Below are positions 1-8,318 of a DNA stretch of 64,000 bases, piece after piece. This DNA is from Bacteroidetes bacterium HGW-Bacteroidetes-4 (GTDB taxonomy: Bacteria; Bacteroidota; Bacteroidia; Bacteroidales; SZUA-534). A program made the translations under genes and the position numbers. The stretch spans positions 287,563-351,562 of the forward strand of contig PHDD01000002.1 of assembly GCA_002840905.1 (NCBI GenBank), written 5' to 3'. The notes beneath the pieces were generated by a model. The model searched no databases and was not told the origin of the DNA. It saw only the letters and a list, made by a program, of their open reading frames with translations. Within the stretch, counting starts at the first letter, position 1; every line of letters begins with the position of its first letter.

Positions 1-221
1 TGCATTCCCAAGGTATCGGTATACATATCGATAGTAATTCCCAAAACAAAGGATAAAACCAAAACCAGCCATCCCGGAGTTTCAAAGGGTAGTAACATTA
101 TAAAAAGCAGATACATGTATGGGTTTACATATCCGCTAAACTGAATATTATTTAGAACCCAAACTTGCAGGAGCACCAAAAAAATAAAACGAAAAATATT
201 GCGTGGAACCAGTTTAATCAT
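1..221 (-). CDS. mreD: Rod shape-determining protein MreD (N-terminal part, cut by window edge)
   Basis: The reverse strand reads open from an ATG at 221 to the window edge for 73 codons (start MIKLVPRNIF). It begins inside the last codons of mreC (mreC stop at 214-216), a translationally coupled overlap. The visible part is hydrophobic, with segments such as QVWVLNNIQF followed by a run of Leu/Phe/Met, as expected for the polytopic inner-membrane protein MreD that works with MreB and MreC in directing lateral wall synthesis. The call rests mainly on hydrophobicity and on position directly after mreC; sequence conservation in MreD is weak, and the rest of the gene lies outside the window. Confidence 0.8.
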   Translation of the reverse strand, partial: MIKLVPRNIFRFIFLVLLQVWVLNNIQFSGYVNPYMYLLFIMLLPFETPGWLVLVLSFVLGITIDMYTDTLGM

Positions 222-1044
222 GACTGGCCTCCCTTTCAAGCATTAATTGCTCTTCTTTCAACAGATTTTTCACTACCATTACATGTGCCAGATTCTTAAA
301 ATTAACTGAAAGTTTAACCTGAACTTTTAAGAAATCGCCCCGTTCACTTTTTTCAACACCATCAACCAGACCAACCAGCTCTCCTTTTGGAAACATGGCT
401 GAATACCCACTGGTTATAACGGTATCACCTTTTCGTACTTCAACATGGCTGGGCAAATCAAAAAGAATTACACGTTGGTAATCAACCCCATCCCAGTTTA
501 TGGAACCAAAATACCCGTTACGTTTTATCATGCCGCTAACTCGCAGGTTTTGATTTAACAGGCTTATAACCGATGAATAATGCTCAGAAGACTCTTTTAC
601 TATACCAATAATCCCCATGGGCGAAATAACAGCCATGCCTTTATCAATTCCATGCTTTGTTCCCACATCGAGGGTAAGGTAATTGTTTTGCTTGTTTACT
701 GAATTATTAATAACCGTTGCCGGAATAAATTCATATTGCTGAATATAAACGGAATCGAGTACCTTAACCAACGATACCTGGTTATTTTTATAAGCATCTT
801 CGCTTATGTTACGGTATTTGGCTACGGCAATAACCAACTCTTGATTTTTTTTATTCAATCTCAAATATTGTGTAATATTCGAGAGTGATTTGTATACCCT
901 CCCTGAAAGGTTACTCGACGAATTCAGGTACGATGCCCGCTGATAATCGTTGTATTGAATCAACAAAAAGAATGAGAAAAACTCCAGTATAAGAAACAGA
1001 ATTACAAAATGAAAATTTAATAGAAAGTTTAATAAATTCCGCAT
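214..1044 (-). CDS. mreC: Rod shape-determining protein MreC
   Basis: 276 residues, a usual MreC length. An N-terminal membrane anchor (about residues 8-30) is followed by a helical/coiled stretch (about 60-95) and then the MreC beta-domain, recognisable by LDVGTKHGIDKGMAVISPMG, the GIVKESSEHYSSVISLL strand pair and the KGDTVITSGYSAMFPKGELVG segment. MreC is a periplasmic scaffold linking MreB filaments to the elongation synthases. It lies 37 nt after mreB and overlaps mreD by a few bases, so the three genes form one transcript on the minus strand with purH upstream. Confidence 0.96.
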   Translation of the reverse strand: MRNLLNFLLNFHFVILFLILEFFSFFLLIQYNDYQRASYLNSSSNLSGRVYKSLSNITQYLRLNKKNQELVIAVAKYRNISEDAYKNNQVSLVKVLDSVYIQQYEFIPATVINNSVNKQNNYLTLDVGTKHGIDKGMAVISPMGIIGIVKESSEHYSSVISLLNQNLRVSGMIKRNGYFGSINWDGVDYQRVILFDLPSHVEVRKGDTVITSGYSAMFPKGELVGLVDGVEKSERGDFLKVQVKLSVNFKNLAHVMVVKNLLKEEQLMLEREASHD

Positions 1045-1081
1045 GAAACCCCAGTGCTTATGAATTTTTCTTTATAACGAT

Positions 1082-2107
1082 TTATTTTATCAGGAATGAA
1101 AACTTGTCTGAATTTTTTAGAGCAATACCTGTTCCACGTGCTACTGCATGCAGGGGATCTTCTGCCACATGGAATGGAATTTTTGTTTTTTCGGTTAAAC
1201 GCTTGTCTAATCCGCGCAACAACGCCCCACCGCCTGCAAGGAATATTCCTTTTTGGTAAATATCGGCATAAAGTTCCGGTGGTGTATGTTCCAAAGTTGC
1301 CAAAATGGCTGCTTCAATTTTACTGATGGAACGGTCGAGGCAATGGGCAATTTCCTGATACGAAACCGGAATTTCAATAGGCAGAGCCGTCATTTGGTGC
1401 GGACCCCGTACAATATAATCAGCTGGTGGCTCATCGAGCTCGGGTAAAGCAGAACCCACATTAATTTTAATATCTTCAGCTGTGCGTTCGCCAATTTTTA
1501 TATTGTGCTGATGACGCATGTATTCGCGAATATCAGCCGTTAAATCATCTCCGGCAATACGTATGGACTGATTAGACACAATGCCACCCAGCGAAATTAC
1601 AGCAATCTCAGTGGTTCCACCCCCTATATCAACCACCATGTTTCCTTCAGGGGCTTCCACATCAACTCCCATTCCAATGGCAGCTGCCATGGGTTCATAA
1701 ATCATTAAAACCTCGCGGCCTCCGGCGTGTTCTGATGAATCGCGAACCGCACGAATTTCAACTTCAGTAGAACCCGATGGAATACAAATAACAATTTTCA
1801 ATGAAGGGCTAAATAATTGGTTTTTATTGTTATTCATCATTTTTATCATTCCACGAATCATTTTCTCTGCGGAATCAAAATCAGCTATAACTCCATCGCG
1901 TAAGGGACGAACTGTTTTTATATGCTCGTGGGTTTTCCCATGCATTTGCCGGGCTTTTTCTCCAATAGCAATCATCTTTCCGGTGGTTGTATCAATGGCA
2001 ACAATTGAAGGTTCGTCAACCACAATTTTATCGTTGTGAATTATTATTGTATTGGCTGTTCCAAGGTCAATAGCAATTTCCTGAGTTAAAAATGAAAATA
2101 GTCCCAT
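1082..2107 (-). CDS. mreB: Rod shape-determining protein MreB (actin-like ATPase)
   Basis: 341 residues, full length for MreB. The actin-fold nucleotide site is intact: phosphate-1 loop DLGTANT at 14-20, phosphate-2 loop DIGGGTTE at 160-167, and the adenosine loop GGGALLRGL near 290-300. The very N-terminal LFSFLTQEIAIDLG matches MreB rather than FtsA or DnaK. MreB polymers guide peptidoglycan synthesis along the cell cylinder, so the cell is probably rod-shaped. The gene sits 22 nt downstream of purH and upstream of mreC, an order that is common in Bacteroidota. Confidence 0.98.
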   Translation of the reverse strand: MGLFSFLTQEIAIDLGTANTIIIHNDKIVVDEPSIVAIDTTTGKMIAIGEKARQMHGKTHEHIKTVRPLRDGVIADFDSAEKMIRGMIKMMNNNKNQLFSPSLKIVICIPSGSTEVEIRAVRDSSEHAGGREVLMIYEPMAAAIGMGVDVEAPEGNMVVDIGGGTTEIAVISLGGIVSNQSIRIAGDDLTADIREYMRHQHNIKIGERTAEDIKINVGSALPELDEPPADYIVRGPHQMTALPIEIPVSYQEIAHCLDRSISKIEAAILATLEHTPPELYADIYQKGIFLAGGGALLRGLDKRLTEKTKIPFHVAEDPLHAVARGTGIALKNSDKFSFLIK

Positions 2108-2129
2108 TTAAATTTATATTAAAAGTATA

Positions 2130-3644
2130 TTAATGTTTAAAATGACGTACTCCTGTAAATACCATTGACATTCCATGCGTATTGCAATATTCTATTGATT
2201 CGTTATCGCGCATGGAGCCTCCGGGCTGAATCACACTGCTAATTCCGGCCTTATGTGCAATTTCTACTGAATCGGCAAATGGAAAAAAAGCATCGGAAGC
2301 CATTACCGAATCCTGCAAACTGTTGTTAAATGTAGTTGCTTTTTCAATGGCCTGCTTTAATGCGTCAACGCGCGATGTTTGTCCAACACCACTGGCTAGT
2401 AGTTTCTGATTTTTAACCAGAACTATAGCATTCGATTTTGTGTGCTTTACCACTTTAAGAGCAAAAGCTAAATCGTCGGTTTGGTTTGCTTTGGGTGCAG
2501 TTTTAGTTACCACTTGCATTTTTTCAACTCCCTCAACCGATGAATCGTAATCCTGAACCAAAACACCATTTAAAATTGATCGGAATTGTTTAGCAGGTTT
2601 GTTGCTTCGTTTATCGATTAAAACAATTCGTTTTTCTTTTTTCATCAAAAGTTCTAAGGCTTCATCGTCGTAAGACGGTGCAATTAGTACTTCATAAAAT
2701 AGTTTATCCATCTCGCGGGCCGTTTCTAAATCCAAGCGGGTATTGGTAACCAAAATGCCACCAAAAGCTGATACTGGATCACCGGAAAGTGCTTCTTTCC
2801 ATGCCTCAACTAAAACCGGACGTGAAGCAATTCCGCAGGCATTGTTATGTTTTAAAATCGCAAATGTCGTCTCGCTGAATTCATCAATCAGATTAACCGC
2901 GGCATCAATATCCAATAAATTATTATAGCTGATTGCTTTTCCACCCAACACCTCGAACGATTTTGATAAATCGCCATAAAATGCAGCATTTTGATGCGGG
3001 TTTTCGCCATAGCGTAAGGGCATCTTATCACTAATAGAAATTTTAAAAACGGTTTCTTCGTTATCGAAGTAGTTAAATATGGCTGTGTCGTAATGCGATG
3101 AATTTTGAAAAGCTTCACGGGCAAAAGTTTTCCTTTGTTCAAGGCTTGTAGCTCCGTTTTGTTCTTTCAATAAATTAAAAAGCCGGTTATACTGACTGCG
3201 GTTACTCACAATTAAAACATCTTTGTAATTTTTTGCAGCTGCACGAATAAGTGAAATTCCACCAATATCAATTTTTTCGATTATTGCGGCTTCGTCAGCT
3301 CCGCTGGCTACGGTATCTTCAAAAGGATACAAATCGACTATAACCAGATCGATTTCAGCTATATTATATTGTGAAAGTTGTTCTCTATCCTCAGTATTAT
3401 CTCTTCGGGTTAATATACCTCCAAAAATTTTCGGATGCAGGGTTTTAACTCTTCCTCCCAGGATTGCAGGATAATCGGTTATACTTTCAACTGCTGTTAC
3501 CGGTATATTTAACTGCTTAATAAAATCCTGCGTTCCACCAGTTGAAATCAATTGAACTCCCAAACGGTATAGCTCTTTAACAATAGGCTCCAATTGGTCT
3601 TTATGATAAACCGATATTAAGGCACTTTTTATTTGTTGCATCAT
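2130..3644 (-). CDS. purH: Bifunctional AICAR formyltransferase / IMP cyclohydrolase PurH
   Basis: 504 residues, catalysing the last two steps of purine synthesis (AICAR to FAICAR to IMP). The N-terminal MGS-like IMP cyclohydrolase domain shows STGGT at 34-38 and the LGGRVKTLHPKIFGGIL block at about 62-78. The transformylase domain has RYGENPHQ at 211-218 and the catalytic Lys-His pair in KHNNACG (K265, H266). The C-terminus ends in TGVRHFKH, a typical family ending. Two adjacent ATGs occur at the start (MMQQ); either is possible. It heads the purH-mreB-mreC-mreD operon, with a TAnnTTTG-type box about 63 nt upstream. Confidence 0.98.
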   Translation of the reverse strand: MMQQIKSALISVYHKDQLEPIVKELYRLGVQLISTGGTQDFIKQLNIPVTAVESITDYPAILGGRVKTLHPKIFGGILTRRDNTEDREQLSQYNIAEIDLVIVDLYPFEDTVASGADEAAIIEKIDIGGISLIRAAAKNYKDVLIVSNRSQYNRLFNLLKEQNGATSLEQRKTFAREAFQNSSHYDTAIFNYFDNEETVFKISISDKMPLRYGENPHQNAAFYGDLSKSFEVLGGKAISYNNLLDIDAAVNLIDEFSETTFAILKHNNACGIASRPVLVEAWKEALSGDPVSAFGGILVTNTRLDLETAREMDKLFYEVLIAPSYDDEALELLMKKEKRIVLIDKRSNKPAKQFRSILNGVLVQDYDSSVEGVEKMQVVTKTAPKANQTDDLAFALKVVKHTKSNAIVLVKNQKLLASGVGQTSRVDALKQAIEKATTFNNSLQDSVMASDAFFPFADSVEIAHKAGISSVIQPGGSMRDNESIEYCNTHGMSMVFTGVRHFKH

Positions 3645-3706
3645 AACTTAAATTCACACCCAATTTTTAATATTTTTTGGCTTTTACACTAAATAAGTGC
3701 TGTGCA

Positions 3707-3714
3707 CAAAGATA
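3707..3714 (-). promoter_or_regulatory. Candidate -7 box for purH-mre operon (TATCTTTG on minus strand)
   Basis: The plus strand reads CAAAGATA, which is TATCTTTG on the minus strand and fits the Bacteroidota -7 consensus TAnnTTTG. It is about 63 nt upstream of the purH ATG. I could not find a TTTG at the usual 17-23 nt upstream distance, so only the -7 half is supported. Confidence 0.45.
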
Positions 3715-3772
3715 ATTTTAAAAATAGTTAATTCTTTAAAACAACGGCATTAAAACAAAAAAAAACACAAAC

Positions 3773-3801
3773 AAAAAAGCCACTTGTGGAGTGGCTTTTT
3801 T
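3773..3801 (-). terminator. Intrinsic terminator after the Crp/Fnr-type regulator
   Basis: A hairpin with stem AAAAAGCCACT / AGTGGCTTTTT and loop TGTGG, flanked by A-runs on one side and T-runs on the other, so it can act in both directions. It lies immediately downstream of the regulator stop codon (3806) and upstream of the purH promoter region, separating the two minus-strand units. Confidence 0.85.
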
Positions 3802-3805
3802 GTTT

Positions 3806-4507
3806 TTATCCTAAAGAGCTGATTCGCTCTAGTTTTTTAATATCAAGTATCTTAATTTTTCGCCCGTTGATAGATATTACCCCCTCACTGGAAAAGGTTG
3901 ATAAAGTACGGATAGCATTTGAGGTGGTCATGTTCGATAAATTGGCAATATCCTCGCGTGAGAGATATATTTTAATAGTAGAATCGTCATCTTCTAATCC
4001 ATAGGTTTCTTTAAGAAACAAAATAGATTCCGCCAATCGCCCGCGAATGTGTTTTTGGGTTAGCGCTACGGTTCTGCGATTTGAGAAACCCAAGTCAGAT
4101 GCCAGCGAACGAATTAAGCCAATAGCAAAATCGCTGTTTTCACGGATAAGCTTCATTAAATCATCCTTATCGATAATACACAATACCGTATCTTCGAGAG
4201 CCATTGCAGTTGCTATATGATTTTCTTCGGCAAATAATGCTCTAAACCCCATTAACCCGAAGGGTTTTACCATTCTTACAATTTGTTCGCGGCGGCCAAC
4301 TCCTTCACGAAAAACTTTAACTTTTCCTTCGCACAAAACCAATAAGCCAATGGGTTCGTCTTCTTCTTTAAAAATTATGTCGTTTTTTTTATAGTGGGCA
4401 CACGAATGGCGCTCCCTAACAAAATTTAACTGTTCGGGTGTTAATTTTGTGAATATTACATCAGGAGATTCGAAGCATTTTTCACAATCAATATTCTTTT
4501 GCATCAT
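3806..4507 (-). CDS. Crp/Fnr family transcriptional regulator
   Basis: 233 residues. A cyclic-nucleotide-binding-like beta-barrel (about 20-130, with GLLVLCEGKVKVFREG) is followed by a long dimerisation helix and a winged HTH (about 150-226; recognition region LSREDIANLSNMTTSNAIRTLS). The position that binds cAMP phosphate in CRP is not conserved in the GRREQIVRM stretch, so it is unlikely to be a cAMP sensor. The N-terminus carries C8 and C11, with C36, C59 and C110 further on; this recalls Fnr iron-sulfur sensors, but the spacing differs from Fnr of E. coli, so oxygen sensing is only a possibility. It is transcribed alone and ends in a strong terminator. Target genes cannot be told from the sequence. 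Confidence 0.9.
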   Translation of the reverse strand: MMQKNIDCEKCFESPDVIFTKLTPEQLNFVRERHSCAHYKKNDIIFKEEDEPIGLLVLCEGKVKVFREGVGRREQIVRMVKPFGLMGFRALFAEENHIATAMALEDTVLCIIDKDDLMKLIRENSDFAIGLIRSLASDLGFSNRRTVALTQKHIRGRLAESILFLKETYGLEDDDSTIKIYLSREDIANLSNMTTSNAIRTLSTFSSEGVISINGRKIKILDIKKLERISSLG

Positions 4508-4603
4508 GTTAGTAGAGATTTTATGCTAAAAAACATAATTAGAACCAAAAATATAAAAACTAAACCAAATTGTATTCAATTCATCCTTTTTTTTACCTGA
4601 TTC

Positions 4604-6010
4604 TTACCAATGTTTCTCAAGTAAAACAATGTTTTCAACATGGTGGGTATGCGGAAACATATCGACCGGTTGAACCCGTGTAACTTTATATTGTGCATTG
4701 AGCAATTCCAAATCGCGCGCCTGTGTAGCCGGATTGCAGCTAACATAAACAATTTTGTCGGGACTGCAATAATTAATTGCTTCAATTACCGAAGCGTGCA
4801 TTCCCGCACGAGGCGGATCGGTAATTATAACATCGGCTTTCCCCAGCTTGTCGATGAATGCTTTATTAAGCACATCTTTCATATCGCCGGCAAAGAATTC
4901 AGTATTACTCAAATTGTTGAATTCGGCATTATGTTTGGCATCGGCAATAGCTTCCTCTACATATTCAACTCCAATTACTTTTTTTGCCAATTTTGCCACA
5001 AAACAGGCAATTGTGCCCGTTCCGGTATATAAATCGTAAACTGTTTCACTCCCGGTAAGTCCGGCAAATTCACGAACTACCTTATATAAATTATACGCCT
5101 GTTGCGAGTTGGTTTGATAAAATGATTTGGGACCCACTTTAAAACGGAGTCCTTCCATTTCTTCAAAAATAAAATCTCTTCCTTTAAAAAGATGCACCGG
5201 AAGATCGTTATAAGTATCGTTTACTTTTTGATTAACAATATACTGCAATGAAGTAATTTGCCGGCCAAATTGCCCGTCGAGAAACTGCATGGTTTCCTGA
5301 ATTGCTTCTGCATCGTTGCGACCAAAAACCACAATTACCATAACCTCGTTGGTAGATGCAGTGCGAATGACCAGATTTCGTAAAAAACCGGTATTGGTGC
5401 GTTGGCTATAAAACTCAAGTCCCTGTTCCGAGGCGAACTCTTTTAATGCCAAACGAATGGCATTACTCGGTTCGGGTTGCAAATAGCAACGTTCAATATC
5501 CAATATCTTATCGAAAAGTCCGGGTATATGGAATCCCAGCGCATTGGTATCTTTGGGTTCATCGCTCATTTCGTCGCGGCTTAACCAGCGATGTGTCGAA
5601 AAGGTATATTCCAGTTTATTGCGGTAATATTGGGTAAGTTCACTTCCTAATATGGGTTCTGCATCGGGTAATTCCACCTTTCCAATGCGGGTCAGGGCGT
5701 CTATTACCTGTTGATGCTTGAACTTAAGTTGCTCTCTATAGGGCAATGGTTGCCATTTACAGCCGCCACAAGTTCCGAAATGAGCGCAAAAAGGAGTTAC
5801 CCTGTTTTTTGCCAGTTGATGAAAATGCACCGCTTTGGCTTCCATGTAATTCTTTCGTTTTTTGGTAACCTGCAAATCAACCACATCGCCAGGAACAGCA
5901 AAAGGTACAAATACCACCACATCGTTATACCTGGCAATGGCTTTACCCTCAGCAGCTACTCCTTCGATGGTAATTTTTTCAATAAATGGTTTTGGCTTTC
6001 TACGACCCAC
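4604..6010 (-). CDS. rlmD: 23S rRNA (uracil-5-)-methyltransferase, RlmD/RumA family
   Basis: 468 residues. An N-terminal TRAM RNA-binding domain (about 8-63) is followed by the RumA core. The four 4Fe-4S ligands are visible as C75, C81, C84 (CGTCGGC-like cluster region CAHFGTCGGC) and C175. The SAM-binding DLYTGTGTIA motif is near 326-335, DPPRAGM near 398-404, the nucleophilic cysteine C425 in YVSCNPATQARDL, and the general base glutamate in HHVENIVLLEK. The family methylates C5 of a uracil in 23S rRNA (U1939 for RlmD, U747 for RlmC); which site this homologue modifies cannot be told. It is a single-gene unit between the regulator and gap. Confidence 0.93.
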   Translation of the reverse strand: MGRRKPKPFIEKITIEGVAAEGKAIARYNDVVVFVPFAVPGDVVDLQVTKKRKNYMEAKAVHFHQLAKNRVTPFCAHFGTCGGCKWQPLPYREQLKFKHQQVIDALTRIGKVELPDAEPILGSELTQYYRNKLEYTFSTHRWLSRDEMSDEPKDTNALGFHIPGLFDKILDIERCYLQPEPSNAIRLALKEFASEQGLEFYSQRTNTGFLRNLVIRTASTNEVMVIVVFGRNDAEAIQETMQFLDGQFGRQITSLQYIVNQKVNDTYNDLPVHLFKGRDFIFEEMEGLRFKVGPKSFYQTNSQQAYNLYKVVREFAGLTGSETVYDLYTGTGTIACFVAKLAKKVIGVEYVEEAIADAKHNAEFNNLSNTEFFAGDMKDVLNKAFIDKLGKADVIITDPPRAGMHASVIEAINYCSPDKIVYVSCNPATQARDLELLNAQYKVTRVQPVDMFPHTHHVENIVLLEKHW

Positions 6011-6080
6011 TTTTATAAAATTTGTGCAAAGATGCTAAGAAAAATTAAAATTGCAGCCTTATCTTATTTTTAAAAAGAAA

Positions 6081-6105
6081 AAAGGCGGTTTGAGCCGCCT
6101 TTTTA
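6081..6105 (-). terminator. Intrinsic terminator after gap
   Basis: Stem AAAGGCGG / CCGCCTTT with a 6-nt loop, flanked by A-rich and T-rich tracts. It lies between the gap stop codon (6123) and rlmD (start 6010) on the minus strand, so gap is probably monocistronic. Confidence 0.85.
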
Positions 6106-6122
6106 GATTTTATACTGATAGC

Positions 6123-7148
<1,026 letters not shown>

Positions 7149-7216
7149 TTAATTGTTAAGTTCTCAAGGTTTTTGCTATGAAATTTATTTATAAAAACAT
7201 GTTTTTAAAAGGCGCT

Positions 7217-7248
7217 CAAAGTTAAAAATTCGACACTCAAAAAACAAA
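7217..7248 (-). promoter_or_regulatory. Bacteroidota-type promoter of gap
   Basis: On the minus strand a TTTG (7248-7245) is followed by 20 nt and TAACTTTG (7224-7217), matching the -33/-7 consensus. Transcription would start near 7210, giving a leader of about 73 nt before the gap ATG at 7136. The leader has no obvious riboswitch fold. Confidence 0.7.
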
Positions 7249-7283
7249 AAAAAGCCATACAATCGCCCGGTTTATTTTAAATA

Positions 7284-8063
7284 TTACTTACTCTTCTTGT
7301 CTGACTTTGTTTGCCCGATGTTGTTCACCATTTTTGCCCTCGGATTGATAATTTTTCCGAATCGATAAACTATAAAAAGCGAAAAAAACAAGAAGTTCTC
7401 CTGATCGTTGGCCATAATTTTCATTTTTTTCGGAAAAACGTCGAGTCCAACACCCCCCTCTATGACATTTAAAAATTTTTCGCGTTGACTAAACTCAAAT
7501 CCTGAACCGGCTTTCAAATAAACTCCTGGTGTAACATTAAGTTCGTTGAATCCTTTAAAAAAAGAAGCTCCACCTAAAATATCGTAGGGACTATGGATGG
7601 CGGGATCAAATTTTTCCTCGACACGGGGAGATTCGCTGGTAATGTAATAAAGAGGTTTTAACACACCCACCGAAAGGCCTGTGTGATAAAAAAGTCGTAC
7701 TTCGATTCCACCCCGGTCTTTTTTATCGAACAAATTAAATTGTTGTCCTAGTCCGAATCGGAAATTGTACATTTCGTTGGCTTTACCAAAAACAAAACGT
7801 CGCAAATCGGGATAGTAAGGGTGGCTAACGCGATATTCCTTGGGATCTTTTATACTAACAAACTCAACATTCCACAATTGTTTGCGGTAAATGTTTTTCA
7901 TTTTTCCGTACATAAACCCTCCTCCCCAACCATTACTGTTCAGCATCAGGTGAAAGGTGCGTTCATTTCGAATGAATTCCTTTTTTTCTTCAGAAATATC
8001 GCCTTGAGCGTGTAATGAATGAAAAGTACTATACAAGAGGAAGATTAGTACCCATTTTTTCAT
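7284..8063 (-). CDS. Putative outer-membrane beta-barrel protein, function unknown
   Basis: 259 residues with an N-terminal signal peptide (MKKWVLIFLLYSTFHSLHAQ, cleavage near 19). The remainder alternates polar and hydrophobic residues with many aromatic residues, and repeats strand-like stretches such as MYNFRFGLGQQFNLF, VYLKAGSGFEF and ENFLFFSLFIVYRFG, which is what a small outer-membrane barrel looks like. The C-terminus carries a basic tail (KSDKKSK) after the last strand, so the classical terminal aromatic residue is not at the very end. I recognise it only as a conserved Bacteroidota type. It follows a tiny lipoprotein gene on the same strand, from which it is separated by a hairpin. 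Confidence 0.7.
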   Translation of the reverse strand: MKKWVLIFLLYSTFHSLHAQGDISEEKKEFIRNERTFHLMLNSNGWGGGFMYGKMKNIYRKQLWNVEFVSIKDPKEYRVSHPYYPDLRRFVFGKANEMYNFRFGLGQQFNLFDKKDRGGIEVRLFYHTGLSVGVLKPLYYITSESPRVEEKFDPAIHSPYDILGGASFFKGFNELNVTPGVYLKAGSGFEFSQREKFLNVIEGGVGLDVFPKKMKIMANDQENFLFFSLFIVYRFGKIINPRAKMVNNIGQTKSDKKSK

Positions 8064-8076
8064 TATTAAAAAATAA

Positions 8077-8097
8077 AACCTCTAATAAAAGAGGTTT
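8077..8097 (-). terminator. Hairpin terminator after the small lipoprotein gene
   Basis: Stem AAACCTCT / AGAGGTTT with a 5-nt AT loop; on the minus strand it is followed by TATTTTTTAAT. It lies between the 41-residue lipoprotein gene (stop at 8121) and the start of the barrel-like gene (8063). Confidence 0.65.
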
Positions 8098-8120
8098 AAG
8101 AGTTAAGCTTTTAAAACCAA

Positions 8121-8246
8121 TTAAGCAGGTTGTTCAACCTGAATTTGATCAGCTTGCGAATAGGCGGGGCAATCGACAGTTTTACATGAGCTAAACAAAG
8201 CCACTCCAAACAACGCTACCACAACCAATACTAAAAATCTTTTCAT
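8121..8246 (-). CDS. Very small lipoprotein (41 residues)
   Basis: A 41-residue reading frame starts at ATG 8246 and stops at TAA 8121. It opens with MKRFLVLVVVALFGVALFSS followed by C21, a signal peptide and lipobox (FSSC) of the type II kind. The mature peptide would be only 21 residues, CKTVDCPAYS and an acidic/Gln-rich tail. Short lipoproteins with a CPAYS-like motif occur in Bacteroidota; no function is known to me. It is followed at once by a hairpin terminator, which supports it being a real transcribed unit. It lies between two larger minus-strand genes and is easily missed because of its size. Confidence 0.72.
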   Translation of the reverse strand: MKRFLVLVVVALFGVALFSSCKTVDCPAYSQADQIQVEQPA

Positions 8247-8318
8247 GCGTTCCAAATTATTAAAAATTTACACTCTGACAATCGGCTAAAAATACATAAA
8301 TTCATTTAATTACAGAAA

